Shown in pieces: positions 1-13,518 of a stretch of 64,000 nt of DNA. The stretch spans positions 31,492,064 to 31,556,063 of the forward strand of contig OX459095.1 of assembly GCA_949775045.1 (NCBI GenBank). The letters are read 5' to 3'. Numbering within the stretch: position 1 is the stretch's first letter; every line of letters begins with the position of its first letter. The notes under the pieces are model-generated. The model saw nothing but the letters and a program-made list of their open reading frames with translations. It was not told the origin of the DNA and did no database searches. The position numbers were made by a program, and so were the translations under genes. The stretch comes from Metridium senile (Eukaryota; Cnidaria; Anthozoa; Actiniaria; Metridiidae).

Positions 1-151
1 AATTCACTTTTTAACTTTAAATAGAAATGTCAAACTTAAAATTCAAACCATGAATTTTGGCGGGGATCGTACATGATTTGATTAGCCATACAATTCTGGT
101 GACGTCAGGTAGGCTTCGCCAGGTTACATACCAAAAGAAGTATTTTAGAAA

Positions 152-224
152 CCGGCGGTCTGCGGTTTCGGGAGAGAAGAGAGGGAAAGACCGCCTGCCC
201 GAAAACCCTAGGATTTTTGGTAGC
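152..224. repeat. Outer inverted repeat, left arm (pairs with 3136-3208)
   Basis: About 73 bases that recur inverted and almost identical at 3136-3208, with key stretch AATCCTAGGGTTTTCGGGCA in the right copy. Each arm also holds a short internal stem (GGCGGTCT / AGACCGCC). The pair brackets the RecQ-like pseudogene and the inner element, so they may be the ends of a larger element or a duplicated promoter piece. I saw no clear target duplication. Confidence 0.7.
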
Positions 225-299
225 CGCCTACTGACCTGCTCAACGTACCGTAACGGACCGCCCGGTGATATGTGGACAAAACAAACTTTTGCCGGGCTC

Positions 300-545
300 T
301 CAAATATCCAATTCTTCGATTCAAACATTAAATTATTCTATTCAAACATTCAATCCTTCGATTCAAATTCAAACATATAATTATTCTATTCAAACATTCA
401 ATCCTTCGATTCAAATTCAAACATCTACTTCTTCGATTCAAACATTCAATTCTTCGATTCAAACATTCAATAATTCGATTCAATTATTCGGTCCAAACAT
501 TCAATTCTTCGATTCAAACATTCAATCCTTCGATTCAAATTCAAA
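300..545. repeat. Minisatellite, CGATTCAAACATTCAAT-type unit
   Basis: About 245 bases built from short variants of a unit combining 'cgattcaaacattcaat' with 'attcaaattcaaacat'. It abuts the last recognisable piece of the RecQ-like helicase pseudogene, whose reading stops at its edge. The open frames across it only translate the repeat. Confidence 0.8.
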
Positions 546-642
546 CTGTGTGAGATTCGTCTATAACTATAGCTGCATGATATGTCGAGTTTTCCTTCAT
601 TCGGGGCTTTCATAAATCGTGGCTCTAGGGCCTGTTCGGCGG

Positions 643-695
643 TACCCTGCGAGCAGAGATTCCTTTAAGAGAAAGGAATCTCTGCTCGCAGGGTA
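643..695. mobile_element. 53-bp hairpin MITE (TACCCTGCGAGC TIR)
   Basis: Near-perfect hairpin with arms starting TACCCTGCGAGCAGAGATTC and a tiny loop. It is flanked on both sides by the 9-base direct repeat GTTCGGCGG (634-642 and 696-704). It sits inside the RecQ-like helicase pseudogene. A longer relative lies near 40347-40456. A 9 bp target duplication fits Mutator-like elements; the family itself is one I recall from anthozoan genomes. Confidence 0.85.
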
Positions 696-975
696 GTTCG
701 GCGGTCACGCGTATGAATTGGGGAGGATTTTCAAGTATAGCTCGAAATGACTCGCCATTTAACTCCGCTGCAGAACAGTTAATATATGGTCTGGCCTGTA
801 ACTCGCTCAACTGGTCTGCTAAGAGACTTTTAAGCGGCGAAATTACGAGGACTGTTGAGGCAGTTGAGTTTCTTTATGTGTATTTCGCTAGATCAAACAC
901 AGTAAAAATTAGACTTTTTCCAAATCCTGTCGGTAGTACCGCCAGCACGTCATGTCCTTCGAGGAGTTTTAGAAT

Positions 976-2944
976 GGGTGTCGGGAAAACACGGATACGG
1001 ACCGTCCGTCGGCGGACCAACGGACCAACGGACCGGCGGACCGACGGACCGGTCCGTCGACGGACCATTTGGGAAAACGCGGACCAAAAAAAAAAAAAAT
1101 AAATAAATAAATAAATAAATAAAAAATAAAAAAATAAAAAAATAAAGATACAAAAAAAAAAATAAAAAAAATGAAAATGAAAAAGTAGATAAAACGGTAA
1201 AAAAAACTTCCAAATATTTATAAAATGTTTCTTTACCCGAAAAAAATCAATAATTCAGAAGAATTAACCTATTAGTGAGTGTCCCACTGTGTTTCTCGAT
1301 GCAACTCGAGGAATCGGGATACTTGAATTATACTGAGAGACTTTTTCTGAGATTTTTTTCTCTTAAACTGCAACAATCGAAACGACAAGCTAGTTCACAA
1401 GTTGCCTGCAAACAGAGTACGAATCATCTTGTGATGTCGAATGTGTATAATGTCAGTCATCACTTGATAAGACACGCACGTCCCTCTCTCAGTACATAAA
1501 TCTAGAATTATTCTCTGATATGTTATTATAAAAGTTATTATAACATAATACAGCCCGTGAATCTGACGCTGCGATTTGGATAGGGATAAATGCGTTAAAC
1601 TGAAGTAAAGGCTGTTAGTTTGGATTATCATCCCTAAATGGATTTAATAAATTGAACTCAAGTATTAATAACGACATATCTGTTTTGCATTTATCAGTTG
1701 TGTCATCAAAAGCTTTTATAAACTGACCTTGTTGACCTCCCACCATGAAATCTCAGGCCAGCTTCACTTTGGGCAATAAATGGGCTACTATAATGATCGC
1801 TTGTTAAAATCCATTGATCTCAGCATCTTGAATGTGTTATCAAATTCGTTGAGTAATCAATATTCAATCGATCAATATTCTTATTTTAAGGCTTATGTAC
1901 TGAGAGAGGGACGTGCGTGTCTTATCAAGTGATGACTGACATTATACACATTCGACATCACAAGATGATTCGTACTCTGTTTGCAGGCAGCTTGTGAACT
2001 AGCTTGTCGTTTCGATTGTTGCAGTTTAAGAGAAAAAAATCTCAGAAAAAGTCTCTCAGTATAATTCAAGTAACCCGATTCCTCGAGTCGCATCGAGAAA
2101 CACAGTGGGACACTCACTATAGCTAATAGGTTAATTCTTCTGAATTATTGATTTTTTTCGGGTAAAGAAACATTTTATAAATATTTTGAAGTTTTTTTTT
2201 ACCGTTTTATCTACTTTTTCATTTTTATTTTTTTTATTTTTTTTTTATATCTTTATTTTTTTGTATCTTTATTTTTTTGTATCTTTATTTTTTTTATTTA
2301 TAATTTTATTTATTTTTTTTTTGGTCCGCGTTTTCCCAAATGGTCCGTCGACGGACCGGTCCGTCGGTCCGCCGGTCCGCCGGTCCGTTGGTCCGTTGGT
2401 CCGCCGACGGACGGTCCGTATCCATGTTTTCCCGACACCCTTATGTACTGAGAGAGGGACGTGCGTGTCTTATCAAGTGATGACTGACATTATACACATT
2501 CGACATCACAAGATGATTCGTACTCTGTTTGCAGGCAGCTTGTGAACTAGCTTGTTGTTTCGATTGTTGCAGTTTAAGTGAAAAAAATCTCAGAAAAAGT
2601 CTCTCAGTATAATTCAAGTATCCCGATTCTTCGAGTCGCATCGAGAAACACAGTGGGACACTCACTAATAGGTTAATCTTCTGAATTATTGATTTTTTTC
2701 GGGTAAAGAAACATTTTATAAATATTTGGAAGTTTTTTTTACCGTTTTATCTACTTTTTCATTTTTATTTGTTTTTTGTATCTTTATTTTTTTTTATTTT
2801 TTATTTTTATTTTTTTTTGGTCCGCGTTTTCCCAAATGGTCCGTCGACGGACCGGTCCGTCGGTCCGTCGGTCCGTCGGTCCGCCGGTCCGTTGGTCCGT
2901 TGGTCCGCCGACGGACGGTCCGTATCCGTGTTTTCCCGACACCC
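976..2944. mobile_element. GGGTGT-TIR foldback element with duplicated right arm
   Basis: Ends are GGGTGTCGGGAAAACACGGA and its complement, flanked by the 10-base direct repeat GTTTTAGAAT (966-975 and 2945-2954). Each arm holds in order the terminus, a GGACC-rich tandem stretch, a poly-A/T tract and a conserved ~300-base segment. The right arm is present twice in tandem (about 1893-2441 and 2442-2944), so the element is asymmetric. The 74-codon open frames at 1275-1499, 1893-2117 and 2441-2665 are three copies of the same arm segment and match no protein I know. No transposase is visible. The TSD length suggests a non-autonomous Mutator-like element. Confidence 0.85.
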
Positions 2945-3135
2945 GTTTTAGAATAGATGTATGTTGCTCGTCTTTTAGAATGACAGATCGATCTTGTTTT
3001 GATAAATATATTAATAGAGCTCTTTTCACCAACGCTTCATTCGCATCCTCCGTCATCCGATAGCAACGGTTGATAGATCTTACTTTGATTGACAGCGTTT
3101 CAGCCAATCACTGATCCCCGTTCGCTGGTGGACGG

Positions 3136-3208
3136 GCTACCAAAAATCCTAGGGTTTTCGGGCAGGCGGTCTTTCCCTCTCTTCTCTCTCGAAACCGCAG
3201 ACCGCCGG
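3136..3208. repeat. Outer inverted repeat, right arm (pairs with 152-224)
   Basis: Inverted partner of 152-224. It lies in the 224-base interval between the RecQ-like start (minus, 3056) and the cupin gene start (plus, 3280), so it forms most of what would be a shared bidirectional promoter. A CCAAT motif is visible at about 3103-3107. Confidence 0.7.
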
Positions 3209-3279
3209 CAAGGCAGTCTAAGAAACGCGAACCGGCTGCCACGCTAGTCCAGAAGAAAGAAAAAAAAAGCACTAAAACA

Positions 3280-3819
3280 ATGAACAGAAAAGACATTCTT
3301 GCGAAAGATCTGCACTTGATGCCCTTATCTGAAGAAGGAGGTTACTTCTCAGAAACTTATCGTTCAGGGAATATTGAAACTGATCGCCAAAGCGGTTCCA
3401 GAAGCTTGCTAACCATCATTTATTTCTTGATGTCCCATGATATGGGAGGACGTAACTACATCCACCAGAACAAGAGCGATATAATTCACTTCTTCCACGA
3501 AGGATGGCCTGCTCTCTACATCACTGTCTCTCCAGAAGGAAAATATGAAGAGTTTATACTTGGAAAAGATGTCTCGAAGGGTCACGTTCCTCAGCTAATT
3601 GTTAAAGGTGGTTATTTGAAGGCTGCCCGTGTGATGAACGAGCTGAAAGAATATGAAACATTCCCAGGTGAGGTACCGTTCACGTTAATATCAGAGGCTG
3701 TTGCACCGGGATTTGATTTCCGAGATCGGTTTGTTCCTGGATTAAAGGACGTGGAAAAATTACATCCAGGCTTAGTAAAGAAACTTGAAGAACATATTGC
3801 TCCAACCCCAGTAGCCTAG
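3280..3819 (+). CDS. Cupin-fold protein, DUF985/Cupin_5 type
   Basis: Intact single-exon frame of 179 residues. The N-terminal part carries the family signature LxPLSEEGGYFSETYRSG (residues ~13-30). The central double-stranded beta-helix has 'TIIYFLM', the metal-site-like region IHQNKSDIIHFFHEGWPALY (~62-81), and a second half with VSKGHVPQLIVKGGYLKAA then VAPGFDFRDR. Length and motif order match the small single-domain family that includes yeast YML079w; members are cupins of uncertain substrate. The start has a good context (aacaATGa). A weak ATTAAA poly(A) signal lies at 3947-3952. Lack of introns could mean a retrocopy or an ancient bacterial-type gene; I cannot tell. It is the only complete intronless gene seen in this window. 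Confidence 0.88.
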   Translation: MNRKDILAKDLHLMPLSEEGGYFSETYRSGNIETDRQSGSRSLLTIIYFLMSHDMGGRNYIHQNKSDIIHFFHEGWPALYITVSPEGKYEEFILGKDVSKGHVPQLIVKGGYLKAARVMNELKEYETFPGEVPFTLISEAVAPGFDFRDRFVPGLKDVEKLHPGLVKKLEEHIAPTPVA

Positions 3820-5001
3820 AAGCCCCTCATCATTCCTGAGAGCATTCCTTGTGTTGTCTATCTTTCACAAATTCAAAATTAACAATATTTGTTTAAATAA
3901 CTTGTTCTTTTTTTTGTAAATCATCAGATATACCTTATTATAGGAAATTAAAGGATCGTCTCAACCACGATGCTTTTCGCGCCTCAATTATTGTTTACAT
4001 GCTTGCAAAGCGAGCCGTTTCGCCAACGTTGCGTTTTTTTCTAAAAAACAAATTGGAGTCAAAGTAACCTAAAAATCGATAGCAAAGAATGAAGATAGTG
4101 TCAGTGAAGTAAATATTTTCAAATAAATAATTGTATATGCGAAGACGTTAGACGAACTTCTACTGGAATGACTCGGACTCGCCGATCGAAAAGACAAGCT
4201 TCTAGCCGTATTGTATAAAGTACATGAACATTTTCTGAATTCTTCAATAATATAAATATGTATTAAGTTTTATTCAAAAATACTTTGTGAATATTAATAC
4301 ACCTAAAACAGAGGCTTATTGAATTTTATTTCATGATCACGAGGTAAGACTTTGTAAACTGAGCATGTACGACTGGCACAGGACATAAACAGCTAGATAC
4401 CTTGGATGTCAGTTACAAGAACGCTGCTTACAGTTATGCCAGTGTTTGGCAAAGAAGAATATAAAATACAAGTTCTATATATAAGAAGAATCCAAGTGTG
4501 TTTGTTAGCCCGTACGCGTGTTGTAAGGCATCGACACTGTTCGACACTGTCAGTCGAAGCGCACAATAACATTAGACTGTCTTTTCATCGTGTGACGGCT
4601 AATCGAAATGTTTCAGTCTTTTTAAAAATATCTCCTTTGTTTTAATTCTAGGTACATGAAGGCTTGAGTGTTTGTTTATGAATGTAAAGCGATTCTTTCT
4701 ATATAAAAAGATTATTTTGTTGTGCATAGATCAATAAGACGAAAAGAACATGAATTCCTCGAAAAAGACTCACACGCCGTTTCCGATTTAATTCTCTACT
4801 TTTCTCTACTTTCCTCTACTAATAAGTCTTTATCTTGATTTAGTTAAGCCAGAGACCCTACAAACGAACAAACACATTGTACTTATTTATGGTTTAAATG
4901 AAAATCATAGGAGATAGATAGGTCACGACTCTCTTGCATAAAGGTTATTTGTGACCATTTCCGGCTGCCAGTTTTGTAGACACTTCACACGAATCCAGTC
5001 A
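3820..5001. other. Intergenic, no gene recognised
   Basis: AT-rich sequence downstream of the cupin gene. No splice-linked exons, RNA genes or clear terminal repeats were seen. Short open frames such as 4406-4645 look random. Confidence 0.5.
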
Positions 5002-6945
5002 GGCATCCTGTAAACCACGGACTGGACTGGACCCAGAAAACACGGACTGGACTGAGTCCGTGTTTTACAAATCGTTGTAAAACACGGACTGAGTCCGTGT
5101 TTTACAACGATTTGTAAAACACGGACTGATTATCAGATTATCAGATTAGTAATATGAACTATTGAGTCCGTGTTTTACAAATCGTTGTAAAACACGGACT
5201 CAGTCCGTGTTTTACAACGATTTGTAAACCACGGACTGACACATCAGATAAATAAGGTTATCAGATTAGTAACATGATAGAGTCACGTACAGATAACACA
5301 ATGCAACGCAACTCACAGAACAACAACTACCGCTCACGGTCTCAAAATATAATATTTGACAAAAATACATATTTCTCGCTGCTTATCACACAGTTATTGA
5401 CCTCAAGTGTCACGCTAAAGCAAATCTAGGATTTTTGAGTCGAAATTTTAATGATAAAATTCGTGCATTAAGAATTATTTAATAATAGAGTTGACTTCTT
5501 GGTCAGCGAATAAACAAAGATTTTACTCCGTTTTGATGCAGATTTCACACGGTAAGACATTAATTGAATTTCAACCCAATAATTACAATAACAACTACAC
5601 AAAAGCAGTTTGAAAAATATCACAATAAAGTATAATATTCGTTATATACATATGGGTTTACATGTAAGATTCATTTAAACAGCAATACGACAAAACGACG
5701 ACGTAGCTAATCGAACAGTTCGATAATCGAATTTAATCGAATTTAATCGAACGATTAAGTTCGATTATGACGGATAATCAGACAAATTCGAACCGGATTT
5801 TTTTTGTGAGTGTTTGATTAAATTCGATTACCGAACATAATCGAACACTTTTTTGAATTTACGACTTTTGTCTTCCAAACTGTTTTAAACTGTTTTAAGC
5901 GTTGTAAAACTAATTAAACGTGCACATTAAACAACATATGTTTTATTTCTTGTAAACTGTAACAAAGATATTTCGTACATGTTAATGTTTATACATGTAC
6001 ATACAACCATACTGACTCTTGTAGGTAGAGTACAGATAGAAGGTATCATATAAACATTTTCCGCGCAACTTTTAATCGAACTTAATCACATGAGACCGTG
6101 AGCGGTAGCACAGGGAGCCCGGCTTTTTGTCGTTTCTTTTCTTTTTTCTCTCTCTCTCTCTCTTTATTTACGCTAATAATACGCTATATTATGTTTGCAT
6201 CAGGATTCCTGTGGTATGAAACAGTTCCGACGTATCGTTTAACATGATGATGTAATTAACAGTAACTCGATAGGAGGATAAACTCTTATCTGTAACGCAC
6301 TCTCTTGTAACAGTCAACGTTTGGAGGCTTTATAATAATGAAAGAATGCTTAAAACATTTTAAATATGAGTTTTAATTGAGGCATCTAGCAGTTGTTTCA
6401 GCCCTTCTATACATTAACGGTTACTAGCGAGTGAGTTACAGATAAGAGTTTAATCCTCCTATCGAGTTACTGTTAATTACATCAATACGTCGGAACTGTC
6501 TCATATCACAGGAATCCCGATGCAAACATAATATTATTAGCGTAAATAAAGAGAGAGAGAGAGAGAGAGAAAAAAGAAAAGAAACGACAAAAAGCCGGGC
6601 TCCCTGTGGCGGTAGTTGTTGTTCTGTGAGTTGCGTTGCATTGTGTTATCTGTACGTGACTCTATCATGTTACTAATCTGATAACCTTATTTATCTGATG
6701 TGTCAGTCCGTGGTTTACAAATCGTTGTAAAACACGGACTGAGTCCGTGTTTTACAACGATTTGTAAAACACGGACTCAATAGCTCATATTACTAATCTG
6801 ATAATCTGATAATCAGTCCGTGTTTTACAAATCGTTGTAAAACACGGACTCAGTCCGTGTTTTACAACGATTTGTAAAACACGGACTCAGTCCAGTCCGT
6901 GGTTTCTGGGTCCAGTCCAGTCCAGTCCGTGGTTTACAGGATGCC
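5002..6945. mobile_element. Foldback element with hairpin-array termini (copy A)
   Basis: Ends are GGCATCCTGTAAACCACGGA and its complement. Each terminal region has GGACTGGAC repeats followed by four copies of a perfect hairpin with arm AGTCCGTGTTTTACAA and a 4-base loop, then a second ~150-base inverted stretch. The termini closely match those at 12060-14485. Unlike that copy, I see no target duplication here, so this copy may have recombined. Its interior has many TTAATCGA-type motifs and a nested CACAGG element (6109-6608). No coding capacity seen. Confidence 0.85.
6109..6608. mobile_element. CACAGG-TIR MITE nested in copy A
   Basis: TIRs begin CACAGGGAGCCCGGCTTTTT, continue into a (CT)n/(GA)n tract and are near-perfect over about 200 bases. 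A 7-base direct repeat GCGGTAG flanks it (6102-6108, 6609-6615). Removing the element restores the host foldback sequence, which shows the order of insertion. Confidence 0.88.
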
Positions 6946-7001
6946 CCTTGAATTGATAATGAACAGGGTAATACGCGATATAAAGGGCATACACCGAAAC
7001 C

Positions 7002-7061
7002 CGGACTCGGACTCGGACTCGGACTCGGACTCGGACTCGGACTCGGACTCGGACTCGGACT
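7002..7061. repeat. (GGACTC)n hexamer array
   Basis: Roughly ten hexamers in tandem, followed by an A-rich stretch. The inverted hexamer array at 10015-10086 has matching outer flanks (CCGAAACC side), so the two arrays look like subterminal parts of one element spanning about 6985-10100. Confidence 0.8.
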
Positions 7062-7269
7062 ATAAAAAGAAAAAAAAATACAAAAAAAATAATAATATAA
7101 TAATAATAATAATGAGAAAAGAAAAAAATAACTAACAATAACTCTAACAGTTTCGTTCACTTGAGTCGAATAAAATACTTCAATTTACCCTAAGTTGATT
7201 TGAACAAATGTAAAAGTACTAGGCATATATTAAGTCTCCCGTGACCTCATAACACTACTGAAACGCGAT

Positions 7270-7363
7270 TTTATTTCTATCCATTCGCATACATTTATTT
7301 TTTTATTTACATACAGGTCTATGCATTTGCACATGACTCTTTTTTTAATGAAAACATTATGAC
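7270..7363 (+). repeat. ~94-bp direct repeat, upstream copy
   Basis: Nearly identical to about 8659-8750 (shared stretch ATCCATTCGCATACATTTAT and onward to AATGAAAACATTAT). The second copy runs straight into a (TTA)n tract. It may mark two 3' ends of related LINE or SINE copies, or a tandem duplication. Confidence 0.7.
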
Positions 7364-8658
7364 ACGGCCCCACAGGGAAAGTTTTGTATCCCGATTTAGG
7401 GATCCTAACACATCACCCCATTTCTCCTTCCTACGTACCTACCCACAGCTTATAACAACCTTACATACATACATGTACACATCACATGTACACATACATG
7501 TACACATACATGTACACATCACCCCATTTCTCCTTCCTACATACATACTCACAGCGTATTACAAACTTACACAACCAACTAAAACTCCTTCCTTCACCCT
7601 CTCTTACTCATAACTGCAAACATAAAAACCTACAACATTCCCGCGGATAATTATCCGCCGCTAGTCATTACAAATTCAAACTTTCCATTTTCCCCTACCC
7701 CCTACCCCCTTCCCCCTTCCCCCTTCCCCCTTCCCCCTTCCCCCCCCCCTCCCTTTGCAACACACAGGCTAACCGACATACAGAAAGCATACAGAATAAC
7801 ACAGGGCACCAGCCACCCGACACCGCTTTTATCATTCTAACATCTCTATACACCGACATTCCATACATACCTTCCTTGCTTGACTACGCCATCTACAACA
7901 AACTCAACACTGTTAACCTGGATTTCTATGCCAGTACGACCACGATACGGTAAGTACGGTAAGTATTCACTATCACTCCCACCCATTATCATATCAACTA
8001 CACAATTACCATTATATTCATGAAATTTATTCCATCATATACGCTTTTGTATCCATATACGTGACCGTCTCGTAAAGTTGATAGTACACGTCGGGTGGGC
8101 TTACGGCCGTGAGTTCTGAAACGTGTTGGTCCTAACCTCTACCATTTGCCTCAACCCCTGATGATTAGCTTATGGTAGGACTATCTACTTATCTCCCCTT
8201 CGGCTCACCTTCCCTTCCTATTTTTACGTCCCCTCCTTCCCTCGAGACAGTCACGTATATCCACACGAACTCGAGTTCACTTTGCGCCTTTCTTTATTCA
8301 CATCGTTATTTTATATTGCCGTTATTTTTACATTATTTTTATATTTTTATTTTGACCTTATTTTTTATTCTTATATATATATTTATTATTATTTACTCGT
8401 TATCATTATTATTATCATTTATTATTCATAACATATTTTTATTCTCACTTCTCTTTTATGAATTTCTTTCACCATTATCATACCACTGTTCACTCCACAT
8501 ATTTACCTGTTCCATTCAACCTCAATTTGAAACTCCACTTATATTCACACTTACTTTCCACGACTTGCACTCTACAACTCTTACATCCACACACACCTTC
8601 CCTCAATTGATGTGTTGGTACGAATACCTGCTTTTTAGCATGTCATTTAGCATCGACC
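7364..8658. other. No gene recognised; low-complexity stretches
   Basis: Contains a CCCTT/CCCCC pyrimidine tract at about 7690-7750 and a few ACATGTACAC repeats near 7470-7520. The long plus-strand open frame through here is Ile/Phe/Tyr-rich and has no recognisable domain before 8875. Confidence 0.5.
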
Positions 8659-8744
8659 TAAATTCCTATCCATTCGCATACATTTATTTTTTTATTTACA
8701 TACAGGTCTATGCATTTGCACATGACTCTTTTTTTAATGAAAAC

Positions 8745-9614
<870 letters not shown>

Positions 9615-9855
9615 ACTTTTATTTATTTTTCTATCTTTTTATATTATTATTATTCGTATCTGTATTATTTGTTTGTATTAGTTTGATCAGAATTACATTT
9701 GTAATAGTGTATATATTTAGTTAAACATTCTTAGATGATCCTTTTTATAAATTGAATTCATTGTAATTTGTATATTTATATATAATCGAAATTGTAAATT
9801 TTTTAGATAGTTTTATATATTTTTATATTAATATTATATTATTATTAAAGTGATT

Positions 9856-9995
<140 letters not shown>

Positions 9996-10012
9996 TTTTT
10001 TTTTTTCTATGT

Positions 10013-10086
10013 CCGAGTCCGAGTCCGAGTCCAAGTCCGAGTCCGAGTCCGAGTCCGTGTCCGAGTCCGAGTCCGAGTCCGAGTCC
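10013..10086. repeat. (GAGTCC)n hexamer array
   Basis: Inverted counterpart of the (GGACTC)n array at 7002-7061. Both have the outward flank GTTTCG/CGAAAC, and 'atataaag' occurs outside each array, a possible 8-base target duplication. Confidence 0.75.
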
Positions 10087-11270
10087 AGGTTTCGAGGTAT
10101 ATAAAGCCCTAAAAGTAACAATGAAAACCGATGTAATCATGTAATAAGTAAGAGATAAAGCAACTTTTAGTTTAAACGGATTAGCGCTGATCACTCAAGA
10201 GGGGTTAACCACAGGGAGCCCGGCTTTATGTCGCTTATATATAAAATAAATTATACAATGAAATAAAATATATTATAAGGGTGTGTCTATAATGCGGACG
10301 CGGACGGTCCGCGGCGGACGGCGGACGGCGGACGGCGGACGAGAAAAAATGAAAAATGAAAAAATAAAAAAATGAAAAATAAAAAAAAATGAAAAAAATA
10401 TATAAAACAATTAAATAAACATGAAAATAAAAAATAATAATAATAAAAAATAATAATAAAAAATTAATAAATAAAAAAAAATTAATGTAATAATATCCTA
10501 AATTGAACCATTCTAAAAACAAAACAAAACGAAACGATCTAGGTTTATCTTCATTGGTTTTTGTTTTTGATCTACTAACCGCTGAATAACGGATGACCTG
10601 AATGTAATAAGTGAATCGCAGCAATTTACACGATACTGTACTCAAACGGCGTACGCTGTGTTACCATGAATCTTTATCAAAGGGGCTGCTTAGGTTTCTA
10701 AGGGTTTTGTAAGCTCTCTATAAGTAAAAATCCATCCGTACACACTTCAAAACCAATATCTGCAGACAACGTTCTCGTACTGTGGCCCGCACCATTCATT
10801 TTAAATTAAACACAGGAACCGTGGACTACTAGATTGAACTGTTCCAACGACTATTAATAATCCGGAGAATTTTCACTGATTTATTTTCTATGTGAGCCCA
10901 CCATAGATTTACACTCTAACCATGCACAATTAAATTCTACACATACACGACATTGTTTTTGAAAATGCTTTTACATTAAACATTCTCACTTTTACGCAAA
11001 CCATCAACAACTTTATATAAGTCCCACAATCACTACGGCCCTCGACTCTCCGTTGACCTTACATAAATTCTTAAGAAGTGCATATATATTATTATCAAAA
11101 GATAGTTCTACCATGTCAGTCATCCACTATTTCGTCGAACAAGTCATTTGAAATAGAAGTAGTAGAAAGGCTGCCTTTTTCGATCTGATTTCGAGACTTC
11201 TTTATGACCTTTATTCGCACAAGTTTCTCTTTGTTTCGGCGCCTTTCTCTTTGCACGGCAAGCTTATCTA

Positions 11271-11528
11271 CTAGCTTGTTCGGTCGGGAAATTGGTTTGG
11301 AAACTCTTCAGTAGGTCCCTTCTTTCCAGGCCAATGAAGATCATACGTATTATTTGTAATACTCGTTGTGCTGAAATGACATCGCTCGTGATCGTGCCAA
11401 GGATTAACGAATGGTATAAATTCTTTTTTTCCTGATTCCTTCAATTCTTTTAGCGATTTTGGCAGTCTGTCGGGGTATCTGGAATCGCTATTGCATCTAC
11501 CCCAACAGCAATGTTTCGTACCGACCAT
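11271..11528 (-). pseudogene. THAP-like zinc finger fragment
   Basis: An 85-residue frame starts [20 protein letters not shown], continues [10 protein letters not shown] and ends with [20 protein letters not shown]. The order Cys-x-x-x-Cys, FIPF, Tyr...His, GPTEEFP resembles the N-terminal THAP-like (C2CH) module I recall from cnidarian transposon proteins. The third Cys of the C-x2-H pair is missing (YDLH instead of YxCxxH), and the spacing suggests an internal deletion of about 15-20 residues. It lies alone inside the 10279-15433 element, so it is either relic transposase or captured host sequence. Confidence 0.55.
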
Positions 11529-12059
11529 TTTAACAATGGATAAGGTATAATTTTATAAAAATAGCGAGCGGAATGCCAATCCCACGTACTGTAATCTTGA
11601 GCTTGTGTTTGTCCGAATCACGCGGGGGGGTCTAATCATCTAATCTATTTTTAGACCATGGGGTGCATGTAAGCGTCACATTTTGGAGCAGATTCAGCTA
11701 TTTGACTATAGTATTTATTGCTATTGAAAAATGGAACATTTCCCCGTATAAATCACGATAATACCAAGGATTCATCTCTGTTCGATTGATCGAGATTGTG
11801 TTTTTTGTTGACTTTGAACACACACGTTGAAGTGATAATTACGAAACCTGTCAAAATTGACATTTTTACAAAGTTAAATAGAGCAGGACACCAGCGTATT
11901 TGAAGTTTGGTTGGCAGCGATTCCAAATTTTGTCCCAATACAAAAAATATAATTCGCACTTCCTACCTCGTCGATTACAGATTTTTCTGTTAAAACAAAC
12001 AAAATTTGCTAGTGCGAATGGGGCGGAATGATTCGCTCTTCAAGACACGTTTGAGATAT

Positions 12060-13426
12060 GGCATCCTGTAAACCACGGACTGGACTGGACCCAGAAAACA
12101 CGGACTGGACTGAGTCCGTGTTTTACAAATCGTTGTAAAACACGGACTGAGTCCGTGTTTTACAACGATTTGTAAAACACGGACTGATTATCAGATTATC
12201 AGATTAGTAATATGAACTACTGAGTCCGTGTTTTACAAATCGTTGTAAAACACGGACTCAGTCCGTGTTTTACAACGATTTGTAAAACACGGACTGACAC
12301 ATAAATAACATTATCAGATTAGTAACATGATAGAGTCACGTACACATAACGCAACGTAACGCAAGGATTACAGGTTAAAACTACCGCTCACGGTAACAAA
12401 ATTAATTAATAATATTTGACAAAAATATTTATAAAAATATATTCGGCTTGTCACACATTGACCTCAAGTGATGCGAGATTGTCACACAAAGGCAAATATA
12501 TGATTTTCGAGGAAATTCAAATGATAAAATTCGTGCAATAAGCGTTTTTTTAAATAGAGTTGACTTCTTGATCAACACAGTAAGACATTCCCACCTAATA
12601 AATACAATACTGAACAACTACAACAAGCGTTTTTTTTTGGATTAGAAATAGATCACAATAAAGTATAATATTCGTTATACACATTGCTTTACATTTAAGA
12701 TTCATCTTGAAGCTTCTAGTAACAATCAATCGTTTGTTTAAATAATAGAGGGTAATCGGACTCTATTGTTAGGGTAGAGGGATATATTCTGTGTGTTTGT
12801 AGGTGATTTGTGATATGAGCCCATATGTGGTCTGATACACGAATGTATAAACTTTAACAAATTGCAAACTTTTTACACGTACTTATAGCATAATATAGTA
12901 TACTAGTACAAAAAAGTTCGCAAATCTATCAATTTTTTTTTTCGTGATGTCTAATGTGTATACTGTTAGTCATCACTTGACAAGAATAAAAGAATTTCAA
13001 AAACACCAAATAACGTATTAGCCTTTAAATAAGAATACATATTGATTGATTGAATATTGATACCTGATTATGACAAACAAAAAAATCACTAAGGAATCGG
13101 AAAATGGGGTAAAAATATACCCTGTTCATGACAGAAAACTCAAAAAACTCAACCCCCCCCCCCCCCCCTGGGAAACATTACTAAATAGACGGCTGGCTGT
13201 ATTTGTTATTATCGTGTTTCCTGTGTGTAATGTAAATTATGAAAGATTAAATTGATTGATCATTGAATATGTTGTTTTAACAAACATCGCTATTGTTTGT
13301 ATAAAGTCTACCCTAGACAGTCGGTCTGACACTTGTCACTTGAGGTGTAGACTAAATATGATTCAGCTGATTAACTTATTTAACTGGTAATGGTAAATGT
13401 AGAAAATACCATCGCTTTTACAAACT

Positions 13427-13461
<35 letters not shown>

Positions 13462-13462
13462 C

Positions 13463-13518
<56 letters not shown>

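Larger units (their letters stand above)
541..3056 (-). pseudogene. RecQ-like DNA helicase, decayed and twice interrupted
   Basis: Read on the minus strand from an ATG at 3056, the frame runs to the edge of an inserted element (2944). It resumes beyond it at 975 with LLEGHDVLAVLPTGFGKSLI, which contains the Walker A motif PTGFGKS of RecQ-type helicases. The insertion's 10-base target duplication overlaps the codons, so the frame was continuous before insertion. After one in-frame TAA the same frame continues with VLVISPLKSLLADQL (motif Ia region), then hits the 643-695 MITE. Further down, in another frame, comes AAIVIDESHTV at 541-579, a DExH Walker B. The remainder is lost in the minisatellite. 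RecQ enzymes unwind DNA 3'-5'; this copy has a stop, a frameshift and two insertions and should be inactive. Similar RecQ-like multicopy genes are common in cnidarian genomes (recalled). Its start lies 224 bases from the divergent cupin gene start. Confidence 0.82.

Noticed and set aside
1275..2665. Three nearly identical 74-codon frames (1275-1499, 1893-2117, 2441-2665) as a conserved small gene
   Set aside because: They are the same arm segment of one inverted-repeat element in two orientations; identity is explained by the repeat, and no domain is recognisable.
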